In this document: piece by piece, positions 7,938 through 16,340 of the stretch | Position numbering within the stretch: the stretch's first letter is position 1 | Layout of the letters: the number at the start of each line of letters is the position of its first letter | DNA from: Microbulbifer sediminum | GTDB lineage: Bacteria > Pseudomonadota > Gammaproteobacteria > Pseudomonadales > Cellvibrionaceae | Assembly (NCBI RefSeq): GCF_021729035.1 | Contig: NZ_JAJSAP010000003.1 | Span: 124,001-188,000 of the forward strand | Direction: 5' to 3' | Length of the DNA: 64,000 nt | Program-made: the position numbers and the translations under genes | Notes under the pieces: generated by a model | What the model was told of the DNA's origin: nothing | The model's input: only the letters and a program-made list of their open reading frames with translations | Database searches by the model: none

Positions 7938-8615
7938 TTAACGCAGGGATCGGTCGAGACTGGAGAAAGCACGGCGCATATCCATGCGCATGTCGGCCCA
8001 GAAAGTGGCGCTGGTGAAGCGCTGCAGGCGCCCGCTGCCGACATCGGAGCCCGGGTTCTCACCGATATCCCGCCGGTCGCGGAAACGCATCACCAGGTTA
8101 CCCTCGCGATCATACAGCTCCCCGGCAAGCACCGCATATGCGCTCTGGTCGGTATAGACTCGCCACGTCCAGGTCGAGGGTTCCAGCGGTGCACTGAGGG
8201 CGAGCTTCTCGAGTCGTAACTGCAGGCGGTAATCCGCAGAGGCCGGCGAGCCCGCCAGACCGCTGTTGCGGGGCTGCAGGAACCGCTGGGCAAATGTCTC
8301 CGCCATCAGGCCCTGCAGCCTCTCCCGCTCACTGCCATCGAGCTCGAAGTCCCGTGCCCGCAGGCGCTCACGGACATCGGCACTACGCTTGCGATAGTCG
8401 ATCTGTATCGGGGCCACATACACACTGGCGTTACTGAGGTCGAAGGCAAACGCAGAAGCGACGCTATCGAGGTCGCTGGCCCGCGGTTGCAACCCCCGGG
8501 CCGTGGCCGCTCCGGCCCCCGCGTCCCCTTGCGGAGCCACGGTTGGGCCAGCCTGGGCACAGCCCAACAGGGCAAGGACGATGGCAAGCAGGGAAATGGG
8601 TAAGAAGTTCCGCAT
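7938..8615 (-). CDS. Putative outer-membrane lipoprotein (DUF3313-like?)
   Basis: A 225-residue protein starting MRNFLPISLL with a lipobox LLGC at about residue 18; the longer upstream frame would bury this signal and is rejected. After a Gly/Ala-rich linker the body is mixed alpha/beta, with ERLRARDFELDGSERERLQGL and a C-terminus of YDREGNLVMRFRDRRDIGE followed by SATFWADMRMDMRRAF. This organisation is reminiscent of DUF3313-type lipoproteins, but the assignment is uncertain. It interrupts the otherwise conserved cpdA-yqiA pair. A 215-base gap to cpdA suggests its own transcription start. Confidence 0.7.
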   Translation of the reverse strand: MRNFLPISLLAIVLALLGCAQAGPTVAPQGDAGAGAATARGLQPRASDLDSVASAFAFDLSNASVYVAPIQIDYRKRSADVRERLRARDFELDGSERERLQGLMAETFAQRFLQPRNSGLAGSPASADYRLQLRLEKLALSAPLEPSTWTWRVYTDQSAYAVLAGELYDREGNLVMRFRDRRDIGENPGSDVGSGRLQRFTSATFWADMRMDMRRAFSSLDRSLR

Positions 8616-8830
8616 TACAGCTCCCGGTATGCTTTCATGCTCTCTGTGCGGCCCGCTTGTTGCAGCTTTTCCGGAATACCGTCCGGAATAACCCTCGGGC
8701 AGCACCCGCAATACGGGCACTATTGTAGGGTCGCAGAAAGCAGTTTACGGACAGGGCCAGCAGGGCAATCGCCGGGTGTGGAAACGACAGGCGCCTCCAG
8801 AGACCACTTGTGAAGATACCGTCAGGGAGG

Positions 8831-9655
8831 TCAGTACCCTGACGACGAGAGGTCGACGCTATAGTCTGAGACCGGTACTCGCTCAACACCGGTGGCATAG
8901 GTGCCATCGTCGTGGAGATCGAACCAGCGATATCCCGGCAGTTTGTCATCCACCGAAAAAGGGCCACTGCCGGGAGTGAACTGTACTGAAGTCGACGGGG
9001 TGGCATGCAGGCCGATACCGGCCAGCTCGCCGTCAAACTGCTGGTGTACGTGCCCCCAGACCAGCGCTTTCACATTGCCGGCTGCCGACACCAGCTGCAG
9101 CAAGCGCCCGGCGCCGCCCTTAAGCATATGACCGTCAATCCACTTGCTGCCAACCGGTACCGGCTGGTGGTGCATCAACACCATGACCGGATGATGCCGG
9201 CACTCCCGCAACAGCTCCTCGAAGCGATCGAGCTGGGCGCTGGTCAGCCCACCACAGATCTCGCCCTCGACACTGGTATCCAATAGCAACAGGCGCCAAT
9301 TGCCCAGCGCCACCAGTTCTGCGGTATTGGCCGGGGCCACCTCGTACATCCGCTCGGCCCGGTCGTGATTACCGGGCAGCCAGTACCAAGGAACGGTGAT
9401 ATCCCGCATCTTGCGCAGGAAACGCTCATAAGCGGCCTCAGCGCCGTTGGCGCTGATGTCGCCGGTCACCATCAGTAATTCTGCCGCAGCCTCGTCCCGC
9501 TCAATCGCGCGCAACACGTCAGCCAGGGTTCGACCGGTATCCAGCCCCAGAAGGTGGTAATCCGGCCGCCCTCCGATGTGGGGATCTGTAAATTGCACCA
9601 ACCGGTGTTTAGAGCCGCTCAAACTGTCCTGCCTGCTTCCGTCGCATCCACTCAC
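8831..9655 (-). CDS. cpdA: 3',5'-cyclic AMP phosphodiesterase (CpdA/Icc)
   Basis: 274 residues of the calcineurin-like metallophosphoesterase fold. The metal-binding blocks appear in order: FTDPHIGG (near 22-29), VTGDIS, PGNHDR, MHHQPVP and GHVHQQ. This matches CpdA, which hydrolyses cAMP and so affects CRP-dependent regulation. It starts at GTG with an AGGG element shortly upstream. It lies between yqiB and the inserted lipoprotein gene, in the same order as in enterobacteria and pseudomonads. Confidence 0.93.
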   Translation of the reverse strand: MSGCDGSRQDSLSGSKHRLVQFTDPHIGGRPDYHLLGLDTGRTLADVLRAIERDEAAAELLMVTGDISANGAEAAYERFLRKMRDITVPWYWLPGNHDRAERMYEVAPANTAELVALGNWRLLLLDTSVEGEICGGLTSAQLDRFEELLRECRHHPVMVLMHHQPVPVGSKWIDGHMLKGGAGRLLQLVSAAGNVKALVWGHVHQQFDGELAGIGLHATPSTSVQFTPGSGPFSVDDKLPGYRWFDLHDDGTYATGVERVPVSDYSVDLSSSGY

Positions 9656-9699
9656 TTGCTTACCCTGTCACCACATCCATGTGACCGCCGACAGCGGCG

Positions 9700-10206
9700 T
9701 CAGAGCTGTCGACCATCTAGTACCAGTTCAAATTCCACCCGGCCATTCGCGAGGCAATGCCCCAACCATTCCCCCAGGAAACGGTTGGCCTGCTGGCGCT
9801 CATCAGCCCCCTGCATACGGGCGCCGGCGTGCAGAACCCCGGGAGCCTTTTCGCCGATGGGGCCCCTGCCGTCGACCGCGACTACCTCGGCCATCCGCGC
9901 GTCGTGGTAAAGCCGGACTGTAATCGCAGGCGGTGCCAGCCAGCGTTGGTCGCTGGCGGAGGAAGCGCTCAGGTTTACCTCGGTCGTATACCGGGATCGC
10001 TCGAGCACCTCCAGCTCCAGTGAGCCGTGGGGCAAACTGTACTTCCAGCGTTCGCGTTCGCCCAGCTGCGGCAACAACTTGCTCAGGCGCAAATAGTTGG
10101 CATCGCAGTCCGCGTGATAAGCCGGCAGGTCCACCTGGAACTCCGACTTTTTGCGACTTTTCGGTCGCTCTTTCCTTCCCGGATGGGCCTGTTTACGAAC
10201 TGCCAT
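9700..10206 (-). CDS. yqiB: DUF1249 protein YqiB
   Basis: 168 residues; starts at the ATG giving MAVRKQAH, with a Lys/Arg-rich N-terminal tail followed by a compact domain. Features are ANYLRLSKLLPQL, LEVLERSRYTTEVNL and LYHDARMAEV, the pattern of the DUF1249/YqiB family. The function is not established. Its position between nudF and cpdA is the conserved one and strongly supports orthology. No signal peptide or catalytic motif was seen. Confidence 0.88.
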   Translation of the reverse strand: MAVRKQAHPGRKERPKSRKKSEFQVDLPAYHADCDANYLRLSKLLPQLGERERWKYSLPHGSLELEVLERSRYTTEVNLSASSASDQRWLAPPAITVRLYHDARMAEVVAVDGRGPIGEKAPGVLHAGARMQGADERQQANRFLGEWLGHCLANGRVEFELVLDGRQL

Positions 10207-10293
10207 TATCGACACTCCAATTCTATCCACGCCGTGACTTGGATCTCAGTTTGCGGTCCTTCTCGACGAAGGCAGGAAATATACGATGACCCG

Positions 10294-10965
10294 TTAACCA
10301 TGATCCGGCCCGTTTTTGCCCGCCAATCGCTCCCGGTGCAACTGCAGCCACTGCAGGCATATCAACGTCGCCGCATTATCGACAGCACCGGCATCCGCCG
10401 ATGCGCCCGATAGCGATGACAGGAGGGCATCCAGTGGCAGCACCCGCAGGCGGATATCCTCCTGCTCATCCGCCAGCCCGAAAATTCCGCCGGCACCGCT
10501 GAGATCGGTGCAGGCACAGAAAAGGTGCAGCCGCTCGGAGCTGCCGCCGGGACTCGGCATATAGCTGTGGATCAATTCCAGCCGGTCGACCTCCAGCCCG
10601 GACTCCTCCTGCACCTCGCGCCGGGCAACATCCTCCAGGCTCTCCCCGGCTTCCACCATGCCGGCCACCACTTCCAGGCACCAGGGACCGGCGGGGCGAT
10701 CAAGGGCCCCCACCCGGAACTGCTCGATCAGGCCCACCAGGTCGCGGTGGGGATCGAACAGCAGCACCCCGACGGCAGCGTCACGCACGAACAGCTCCCG
10801 CGTGAACACGTCACTCCAGCCGCCGCGGAACAGCCGGTGGCGCAAACGCAGGCGCAACATCTTGAAGAAACCATCGAAGACAGTCTCGCGCTCCACGACC
10901 TCCACGGCATCGGCGGAAAATGCAGGCGTGAGGTCGACATTTCGTTCCTTGGAGGTCTCGGGCAT
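10294..10965 (-). CDS. nudF: ADP-ribose pyrophosphatase
   Basis: 223 residues of the Nudix superfamily. The Nudix box spans about 102-124 (GMVEAGE then REVQEESGL), with the two catalytic glutamates of the REVQEE core present. The N-terminal dimerisation region and the SPGGSSERLHLF loop match ADP-ribose pyrophosphatases, which split ADP-ribose into AMP and ribose 5-phosphate. It heads the nudF-yqiB-cpdA-yqiA-parE series on the minus strand. Confidence 0.93.
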   Translation of the reverse strand: MPETSKERNVDLTPAFSADAVEVVERETVFDGFFKMLRLRLRHRLFRGGWSDVFTRELFVRDAAVGVLLFDPHRDLVGLIEQFRVGALDRPAGPWCLEVVAGMVEAGESLEDVARREVQEESGLEVDRLELIHSYMPSPGGSSERLHLFCACTDLSGAGGIFGLADEQEDIRLRVLPLDALLSSLSGASADAGAVDNAATLICLQWLQLHRERLAGKNGPDHG

Positions 10966-11033
10966 GAATCGTTTCTCGAGGGGGAATCTGTGAATGGATG
11001 CCGCCCCGGATCGCCCGGGGCGGCCCTGGCCGA

Positions 11034-11573
11034 TCAGTAGGCCGGCGGGAAACGGTTCAACAACAGGGCGGCTTCCTCACGCAGCCGCTGCTGGCGCTGC
11101 ACCGGGTCCTGGTAGCGGCCAGCGCTGGAGGGCATGCTGCCACGCCACAGGGGTGAACTCTCCGGCGAGAGAATATCCACCACCAGTGTATCCTGGCGGT
11201 ACTGGCGCACCTCGACCGGTGAGCGCCAGCCAAACCCCCAGTGGCGATAGCCACCGTAGAGACCAAACCTGTCCTCATACACTGCAACTTTCTCGACCGC
11301 GAGGTACTGCACGCGCACCAGGAAATCCGCGTCGTCGGTATTATCCACAGCCCGGTAACGGTTCTGCAGGAGCCCCTCGACGGCCTGGCGCGCACGCTTG
11401 ATCTCAAGCGGTGACACGGGGCCACTGGCCAGCGGGTCGAGCAGGTAGTAGGTGCGCATCCCGGCAAAATCAGCCTGCGGATCGTAATCCACCGCCACCT
11501 GCGGGGTGGCGGCACAGCCGCCGAGAATGAGTAGCAAGAGCACCGCCATCGATGCCCATAGTCCGGCTTTCAT
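11034..11573 (-). CDS. DUF4136 lipoprotein
   Basis: A 179-residue lipoprotein: MKAGLWASMAVLLLLILGGC gives a signal peptide with lipobox LGGC. The mature part follows the DUF4136 pattern, with an early DYDPQADFAGMRTYYLLDP, then RARQAVEGLLQNRYRAVDN, and a conserved region near SPLWRGSMPSSAG. DUF4136 proteins are periplasm-facing lipoproteins of unknown function. A second, diverged DUF4136 gene lies directly upstream, so the pair probably arose by duplication. It is placed between the MCE operon and nudF. Confidence 0.82.
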   Translation of the reverse strand: MKAGLWASMAVLLLLILGGCAATPQVAVDYDPQADFAGMRTYYLLDPLASGPVSPLEIKRARQAVEGLLQNRYRAVDNTDDADFLVRVQYLAVEKVAVYEDRFGLYGGYRHWGFGWRSPVEVRQYRQDTLVVDILSPESSPLWRGSMPSSAGRYQDPVQRQQRLREEAALLLNRFPPAY

Positions 11574-11663
11574 GCCTGTCTCCCAATACATGGTGTCTTG
11601 TCTTGATGATTACTTCGTATAAAGATCAGGCTTCCATGCCGGAATTCAACCAGTGCGGACGAC

Positions 11664-12218
11664 TCAGTAACCCGCAGCCGGTGGCAGGTCCTTGAAGATC
11701 TCCCGTACCGCAGCGCCCAGCAGCCGCTGGCGCTCCGCCGCGTCCTCGGGCCGAGCCAGCAACTTGCTGGCGCTGCCACCCCAGATAGCTGCGCCCTCGG
11801 CGCGCCCGATCTCCAGGGTCAGCGTTATGCGCGGCGCACCGGTGCGATTCGGCAGCTCCACGGTTCCCCGGGGGGCATTACTGTCGAACTGGGCATCCCA
11901 GCCGGGATTCGACTGCTCGCTGGCTACCTCCTCCTCGACAATCGATACCTGGTAATCCAGCACCATATCAGCGGCTGCCGAGTCCTCGACCAGGCGGTAG
12001 CCGCGCTGGTGCATGTAGGCCCGCACGATCTGGCGCAGCTCATCGTCCAGTTCCACATTCTGGGCCGAGGCATCGGGAACATCCCCCAGCGGAGCCACGC
12101 CCCAAGCATAGGTGGAAAATGAAACCGGCGCCTCCGCAGGCTGCACACGCTCCACCACGGTCGACTCACACCCAGCGAGGAGCAACGCAAACAAAAGCCC
12201 AGTCAGTATCTTACGCAT
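11664..12218 (-). CDS. DUF4136 lipoprotein (second copy)
   Basis: A 184-residue lipoprotein with signal MRKILTGLLFALLLAGC. The mature domain has FSTYAWGVAPLGDVPDASAQ, then a helix with VRAYMHQRGYRLVEDSAAAD, and a C-terminal AIWGGSASKLLARPEDAAE, matching the DUF4136 pattern. It starts 19 bases after the stop of the MCE protein gene, so it is probably the last gene of the pqiA-pqiA-MCE operon. E. coli PqiC, the lipoprotein partner of PqiAB, belongs to a different family; whether this protein fills that place is unproven. Confidence 0.82.
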   Translation of the reverse strand: MRKILTGLLFALLLAGCESTVVERVQPAEAPVSFSTYAWGVAPLGDVPDASAQNVELDDELRQIVRAYMHQRGYRLVEDSAAADMVLDYQVSIVEEEVASEQSNPGWDAQFDSNAPRGTVELPNRTGAPRITLTLEIGRAEGAAIWGGSASKLLARPEDAAERQRLLGAAVREIFKDLPPAAGY

Positions 12219-12237
12219 AGTAAATCCTTACTTCGGT

Positions 12238-14583
12238 TTATTTCTCCGGCACTGCGGAGTTAAGCAGTTCTATCTTGGGACTCCAGCCCAACCATTCCGG
12301 TTTCGCCTCGGGGTACAGTGGGTAGTGGCTGCCCGATTCCACCTCCAGCCCCATTTCCCCGGCTTCCGGCGTCGCAAAGGCAACACCGCCGGCCAACAGT
12401 GACTTGGTGGACTCAGTGTGAACGTTCAGGCCGGTCTGCAGGCCAAAATTGACCTCGATGCCGCTGGCGTTCCAGAACACCGTGTGCTCACGTACCAAAG
12501 TCTGGTAACGGGGTTCGATATATACGTAGATGTACACCCGGTCAGCCAGTTCCCCCAACTCAAAGCCGGTCACTTCACCCACCTGCACCTGTCGATAGTA
12601 AACCGGGCTGCCGGCAACCAGCGAGCCACGCCGCGGTGCGTCCAGGATAACAGTCAGGCCCGGCCGCATCATGGTATCCGCCAGGTCGGGGCGCGGCGGC
12701 TCTGCCAGCGCAACAAATTCAGTCTGCATCCCCCCATCGCCGGGTTCCAGGGACAGGTAGCGACCGGTTACCAGGGTGTCCAGGTTGGCCACTTTGTCGA
12801 TGCCAATCTCAGGTCCCACCACCCACATGCGGGTGCCGCTGCGGGCAAAATGCTCCGCCCGATGATAGAGCTTGGCGTGGGCAACGACCTCCGACGCATC
12901 GTTGCCGAGCCTCAGGCGGGTGATTTCGCCCACCTGTACTCCCTTGTGCCGGATCGGCGCGCCATCACGGAAACCTTCGGCGGAGGGCAGGGTAATGCGG
13001 ATACGCAGGCCGGCCTCGAGCGCGGATTCGCGGCTGCGGTAAAGGCGGAAACGGTCGCCATTCTCCACCGGTCCCTTTTCGTCACTCGCACGCGGATCAC
13101 TGCCAAAGGCTATCCCCCCCCGCAATAATGACAGCAGCGAGTCGGCCTCCACTTCGACGCCACTGAGCCCTGCCCGGGCGCGCACACCACTGACATTCCA
13201 GAACCGGGAGCGATGATTCACCAGGTGGGCGTACCGGGGCTCGATCACCACGTAGACCTCGACCCCGTCCCCCGCGGAATTGAGCTCCATCCCCTGTACC
13301 TTCCCCACCTCGATGCGCCGGTAATACACGCTCGCACCACGCTGCAGGGAACCCGGCGAACGTGCCGTCAGGCGCAGGTGCAATCCCGGTACACGGGGAT
13401 CCCGCGGTGGGGCGGACGCCCGGGCGGCAAAGGTGCGCTGCGATCGCTGCCCGCGGCGCAGGTCTACCTCGATGCGGTTCCCCGACAGCAGGTCATCCAG
13501 CCCTGAGGAAATATCCAGGGTCGGTGGCGCCATCCAGAAACGGGTATTTTCGCTCAGCAGGTCATCGGTAATGGGATCCATCAGGACACGCACTTCCATG
13601 CCGTCGATATTGCGGCTGGCCTTCACCTCGCTCACCTCACCCACCTTGATACCCTGGTAGATAACGCTGGTGCTGCCCGGCGTCACATTGACACCTCGAT
13701 CAAAATTCAGGGTCACCGCGATACCCGCATCAGCGGCAGCAAAACTGCGATAGAGTTTGTATTCACTGCCGTTGACTGCCAGGGGAGACTGGCGCTGGGT
13801 CTCCGGGGTGTGGAAGCTGACCCCGCCGGCCACCAGCGCGGCCAGGGATTCGACGTTGACGGTGATACCGCTGATGCCCCCTTCCACCGACAGACCGGAG
13901 CTGTTCCAGAAACGACTGCCACGGTGCACAAGGTGTGCGTATTCCTGCCGGATAAACAGGTCCACCTCAACCTGGGCATCATCCTCCGCGAGCCGGTAGT
14001 CCTCCACCTGGCCTACACGCAACTGGCGGTAGTAAACCGGCGACCCCCGATTGAGGGAGCCCAGCCTGGGCGCTTTCAGCACCACGCGCAGGCCTTCGCC
14101 ACGAACGCTGGCCGGGGCGCGCTCCCGGGCCACAAACTCGCGCTTGCGCCCGCCGCTGCCGGGCTCCATACCGATGTAATTACCGGATACCAGGGTCTCC
14201 AGGCCACGCACGCCGGTGATCGAGAGCTCCGGCTTTACCAGCCAGAAACTGGTGCCCTCCACCAGCAGGTACTCCGCACTGCGGTTGAATTCCACCTCGG
14301 CCAGCACGCCATCCTCGCCGTCGAGTTCCGGCGCATTCGGCACCAGCTGGAAATCGCGCACCACGCCGATATCCACACCGGCATACTTGACTACCGTCTT
14401 CCCCTTCACCAGGCCCTCGCCTGAAGTGAACAAGATCTCGGTGCGGATATCACCAGAGGTGAAATCCTTGTACACCAGCCACCCGGCGATCAGCGCCGCG
14501 ACCAGCGGCAGCAACCAGATGAGCGGCAGCCCGTGACTGCGCTTGATCACCGCCTGTTGTTCCTGGGGAAACTCCTCAGACAT
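12238..14583 (-). CDS. PqiB/LetB-type MCE transport protein with six MCE domains
   Basis: 781 residues after choosing the ATG giving MSEEFPQEQ (the longer frame adds a basic stretch unlike the family). One membrane anchor lies at about 20-38. Six MCE repeats follow, starting near residues 45, 164, 287, 400, 524 and 641; each has a YYRQ/YQGI/RHKG segment followed by VGEV or VGQV. MCE proteins form hexameric tubes across the periplasm for lipid movement between the membranes. E. coli PqiB has three repeats and LetB (YebT) has seven, so six is intermediate. It overlaps the upstream pqiA-like gene by 8 bases. Confidence 0.93.
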   Translation of the reverse strand: MSEEFPQEQQAVIKRSHGLPLIWLLPLVAALIAGWLVYKDFTSGDIRTEILFTSGEGLVKGKTVVKYAGVDIGVVRDFQLVPNAPELDGEDGVLAEVEFNRSAEYLLVEGTSFWLVKPELSITGVRGLETLVSGNYIGMEPGSGGRKREFVARERAPASVRGEGLRVVLKAPRLGSLNRGSPVYYRQLRVGQVEDYRLAEDDAQVEVDLFIRQEYAHLVHRGSRFWNSSGLSVEGGISGITVNVESLAALVAGGVSFHTPETQRQSPLAVNGSEYKLYRSFAAADAGIAVTLNFDRGVNVTPGSTSVIYQGIKVGEVSEVKASRNIDGMEVRVLMDPITDDLLSENTRFWMAPPTLDISSGLDDLLSGNRIEVDLRRGQRSQRTFAARASAPPRDPRVPGLHLRLTARSPGSLQRGASVYYRRIEVGKVQGMELNSAGDGVEVYVVIEPRYAHLVNHRSRFWNVSGVRARAGLSGVEVEADSLLSLLRGGIAFGSDPRASDEKGPVENGDRFRLYRSRESALEAGLRIRITLPSAEGFRDGAPIRHKGVQVGEITRLRLGNDASEVVAHAKLYHRAEHFARSGTRMWVVGPEIGIDKVANLDTLVTGRYLSLEPGDGGMQTEFVALAEPPRPDLADTMMRPGLTVILDAPRRGSLVAGSPVYYRQVQVGEVTGFELGELADRVYIYVYIEPRYQTLVREHTVFWNASGIEVNFGLQTGLNVHTESTKSLLAGGVAFATPEAGEMGLEVESGSHYPLYPEAKPEWLGWSPKIELLNSAVPEK

Positions 14584-15298
14584 CCCCGGCCACTCCCTCT
14601 TCCGGTGGTTCTTTTTTTGCTGGCTCTTTTTCCAAGCCCGGCCGGGCCGAGGATACAGCGGCCGCTCCCACTCCCCGCGACGCATCACAGGCATCCCAGA
14701 CCAGGCGCGGATCGAAACAGCGCACCGCCAGCATGGTGATCACCACCACCGATGCAAACGCTGTGGCAGCGGGGCCAGCGGACACACTGGCGACGGCCCC
14801 CATGTCCACCAATGCCACGAGTATCGATATCATGAACAGGTCAAGCAGGGACCAGCGTCCGATAGCCGACACGATACGATAGGTCGTCATAGCCTGCGAG
14901 GGATTTACCGGTAACACACCCTGGACCTGTAACAACAACAGCACAAGTCCCACCAGTTTCATTACCGGCACAGCGATACTGGCGATGAATACAATCAGGG
15001 CGATACCCCATAGTCCGGCGGTGTACAGCTGCATCACCCCGCCGATAATCGTGGATGGTTCACCGGAGCCCAGATAGACCACCGTCATTACCGGCAGGAT
15101 ATTGGCCGGTATCAGCAACAGGGCTCCGGTAATCGTCAGCGCCCAGGTCAGCATGACGCTCCCCTCAATCCGCTCGTGAACCTTGCCGCCACAGCGTGGG
15201 CAGCGACACCCTCCGCCGCCCGGCGGCAGCGTTACCAGCCAGTGGCAACTGAGACAGCACGTGCGCCCCTGCTGGAGCGCGGTATCCCGCACACTCAT
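14576..15298 (-). CDS. PqiA-domain inner-membrane protein (second half)
   Basis: 240 residues. An N-terminal cysteine module (C14, C15, C18 and C31, C33, C36) likely binds zinc or another metal. It is followed by a PqiA transmembrane domain of about four helices, with IPANILPVMTVVYLG as the conserved entry motif and GRWSLLDLFMISILVALVD near the third helix. In E. coli, PqiA and LetA are double-length proteins; here the halves are separate genes joined by an ATGA stop/start overlap. It is the inner-membrane partner of the MCE protein encoded next. Confidence 0.9.
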   Translation of the reverse strand: MSVRDTALQQGRTCCLSCHWLVTLPPGGGGCRCPRCGGKVHERIEGSVMLTWALTITGALLLIPANILPVMTVVYLGSGEPSTIIGGVMQLYTAGLWGIALIVFIASIAVPVMKLVGLVLLLLQVQGVLPVNPSQAMTTYRIVSAIGRWSLLDLFMISILVALVDMGAVASVSAGPAATAFASVVVITMLAVRCFDPRLVWDACDASRGVGAAAVSSARPGLEKEPAKKEPPEEGVAGDV

Positions 15299-15975
15299 AC
15301 CCGCTGCCCACCCGGGGGCATCGATGATTCCTGCGATGCATCCTGGTTTTTCCGCCGCTCCATACGGGACCAGACCGCCTGCTGGTCGAAGCTCAGCGTG
15401 GTGAGATTTGAAACCACCATCATGGCTACAAAACTGTACAGCCCCGATTCGACCTGCATCTTGCCCAGGTCACTCATCTTGATCAGGGCCACCAGCAACC
15501 CCAGCATATACACGTCCAGCATGCCCCACTCTTTCAGGTGCACATACCAGCGCACTGCCCATGTCACAGGGCGATCCAATACACGCCAGTGACAGCCAAG
15601 CGAGATAAACCCCAGCAACAGGAATTTGCCCAGGGGAGCGAGCACACTACAGAACAGGACCAGCGCCGCCATCCACAGGTAGCCTTCGGCAAAGAGCGCC
15701 CGCACGCCGTTCAACAAGGTATTTTCCGCACCAAATGCGAGGATAGAGAAACTCAGAAGCGGCAGGGACAGCGATGGAAAGAACAATAACAGGCCGGTCA
15801 GGCTCAGGGCCGCCGTATGATTGACGCTGCCGCGCGGATTTCGATGCAGGGTCGCGCTGCAGCGTGGGCACTCGAGCTTGTTGCCCGGCGGGGCCACCGC
15901 ATCACCCAGTACGAGATCGCACTCGTGGCAGGCGAGCTGGCGGCGACTCCAGGGCGGCTCAGGAGCGTTCGCCAT
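15295..15975 (-). CDS. PqiA-domain inner-membrane protein (first half)
   Basis: 226 residues starting MANAPEPPW; the long upstream frame crosses the tolC promoter region and is rejected. CHEC (16-19) and CPRC (36-39) form a rubredoxin-like four-cysteine module. It is followed by SVNHTAALSLTGLLLFFPSL and the paired helices of a PqiA domain, including KEWGMLDVYMLGLLVALIK. It is the first gene of the operon with the second PqiA half, the six-MCE protein and the DUF4136 lipoprotein, and is divergent from tolC. Confidence 0.88.
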   Translation of the reverse strand: MANAPEPPWSRRQLACHECDLVLGDAVAPPGNKLECPRCSATLHRNPRGSVNHTAALSLTGLLLFFPSLSLPLLSFSILAFGAENTLLNGVRALFAEGYLWMAALVLFCSVLAPLGKFLLLGFISLGCHWRVLDRPVTWAVRWYVHLKEWGMLDVYMLGLLVALIKMSDLGKMQVESGLYSFVAMMVVSNLTTLSFDQQAVWSRMERRKNQDASQESSMPPGGQRV

Positions 15976-16340
15976 CCAGCACCCCCCCTTGCCCGATTCT
16001 TTTGAATGATTGCTGCATCCGAAATGCCATCGCCTGCGTCTATTGAAAAAGCGACGCCACTGTTGATCATCACGAGGGGACAGCATTGCCGTGCTGCACC
16101 GATGACCGCACATTCGCGTCGGTTTAACGAAGATATACCAAAATGCTGCCAGCGTCGCCTCGACGCTCACTCTGTGCACAGGTACACTCTCGCGACTGCT
16201 ACAACCGGTCCCGCGGGCCGCGCAGACAGGCGCTTTCGGCAATTCCCCACAGCGCTGCGCCACCCGCATACCGCGCCCGCCAGTGGGGAGACTGGCAGTG
16301 AGTTTGCAGCTTTGAGACCCGCCACAGGAAGTTGAGACAG
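15976..16340. other. Divergent regulatory region between pqiA-like gene and tolC
   Basis: 365 bases with no credible gene, lying between the start of the pqiA-like operon (minus) and tolC (plus). It holds a fair promoter toward tolC (16160-16188) and an AGGAAG ribosome-binding site nine bases before the tolC ATG. I could not identify a clear minus-strand promoter or a known operator such as a soxbox or marbox with confidence. Confidence 0.45.
16160..16188 (+). promoter_or_regulatory. Candidate sigma70 promoter for tolC
   Basis: TCGACG (4/6 to -35), a 17-base spacer, then TACACT (4/6 to -10), about 150 bases upstream of tolC. Optimal spacing is the main support. Confidence 0.33.

Noticed and set aside
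8821-8843. GTCAGGG/CCCTGAC hairpin considered as a terminator for cpdA
   Set aside because: It overlaps the cpdA stop codon and has no T tract on either strand.
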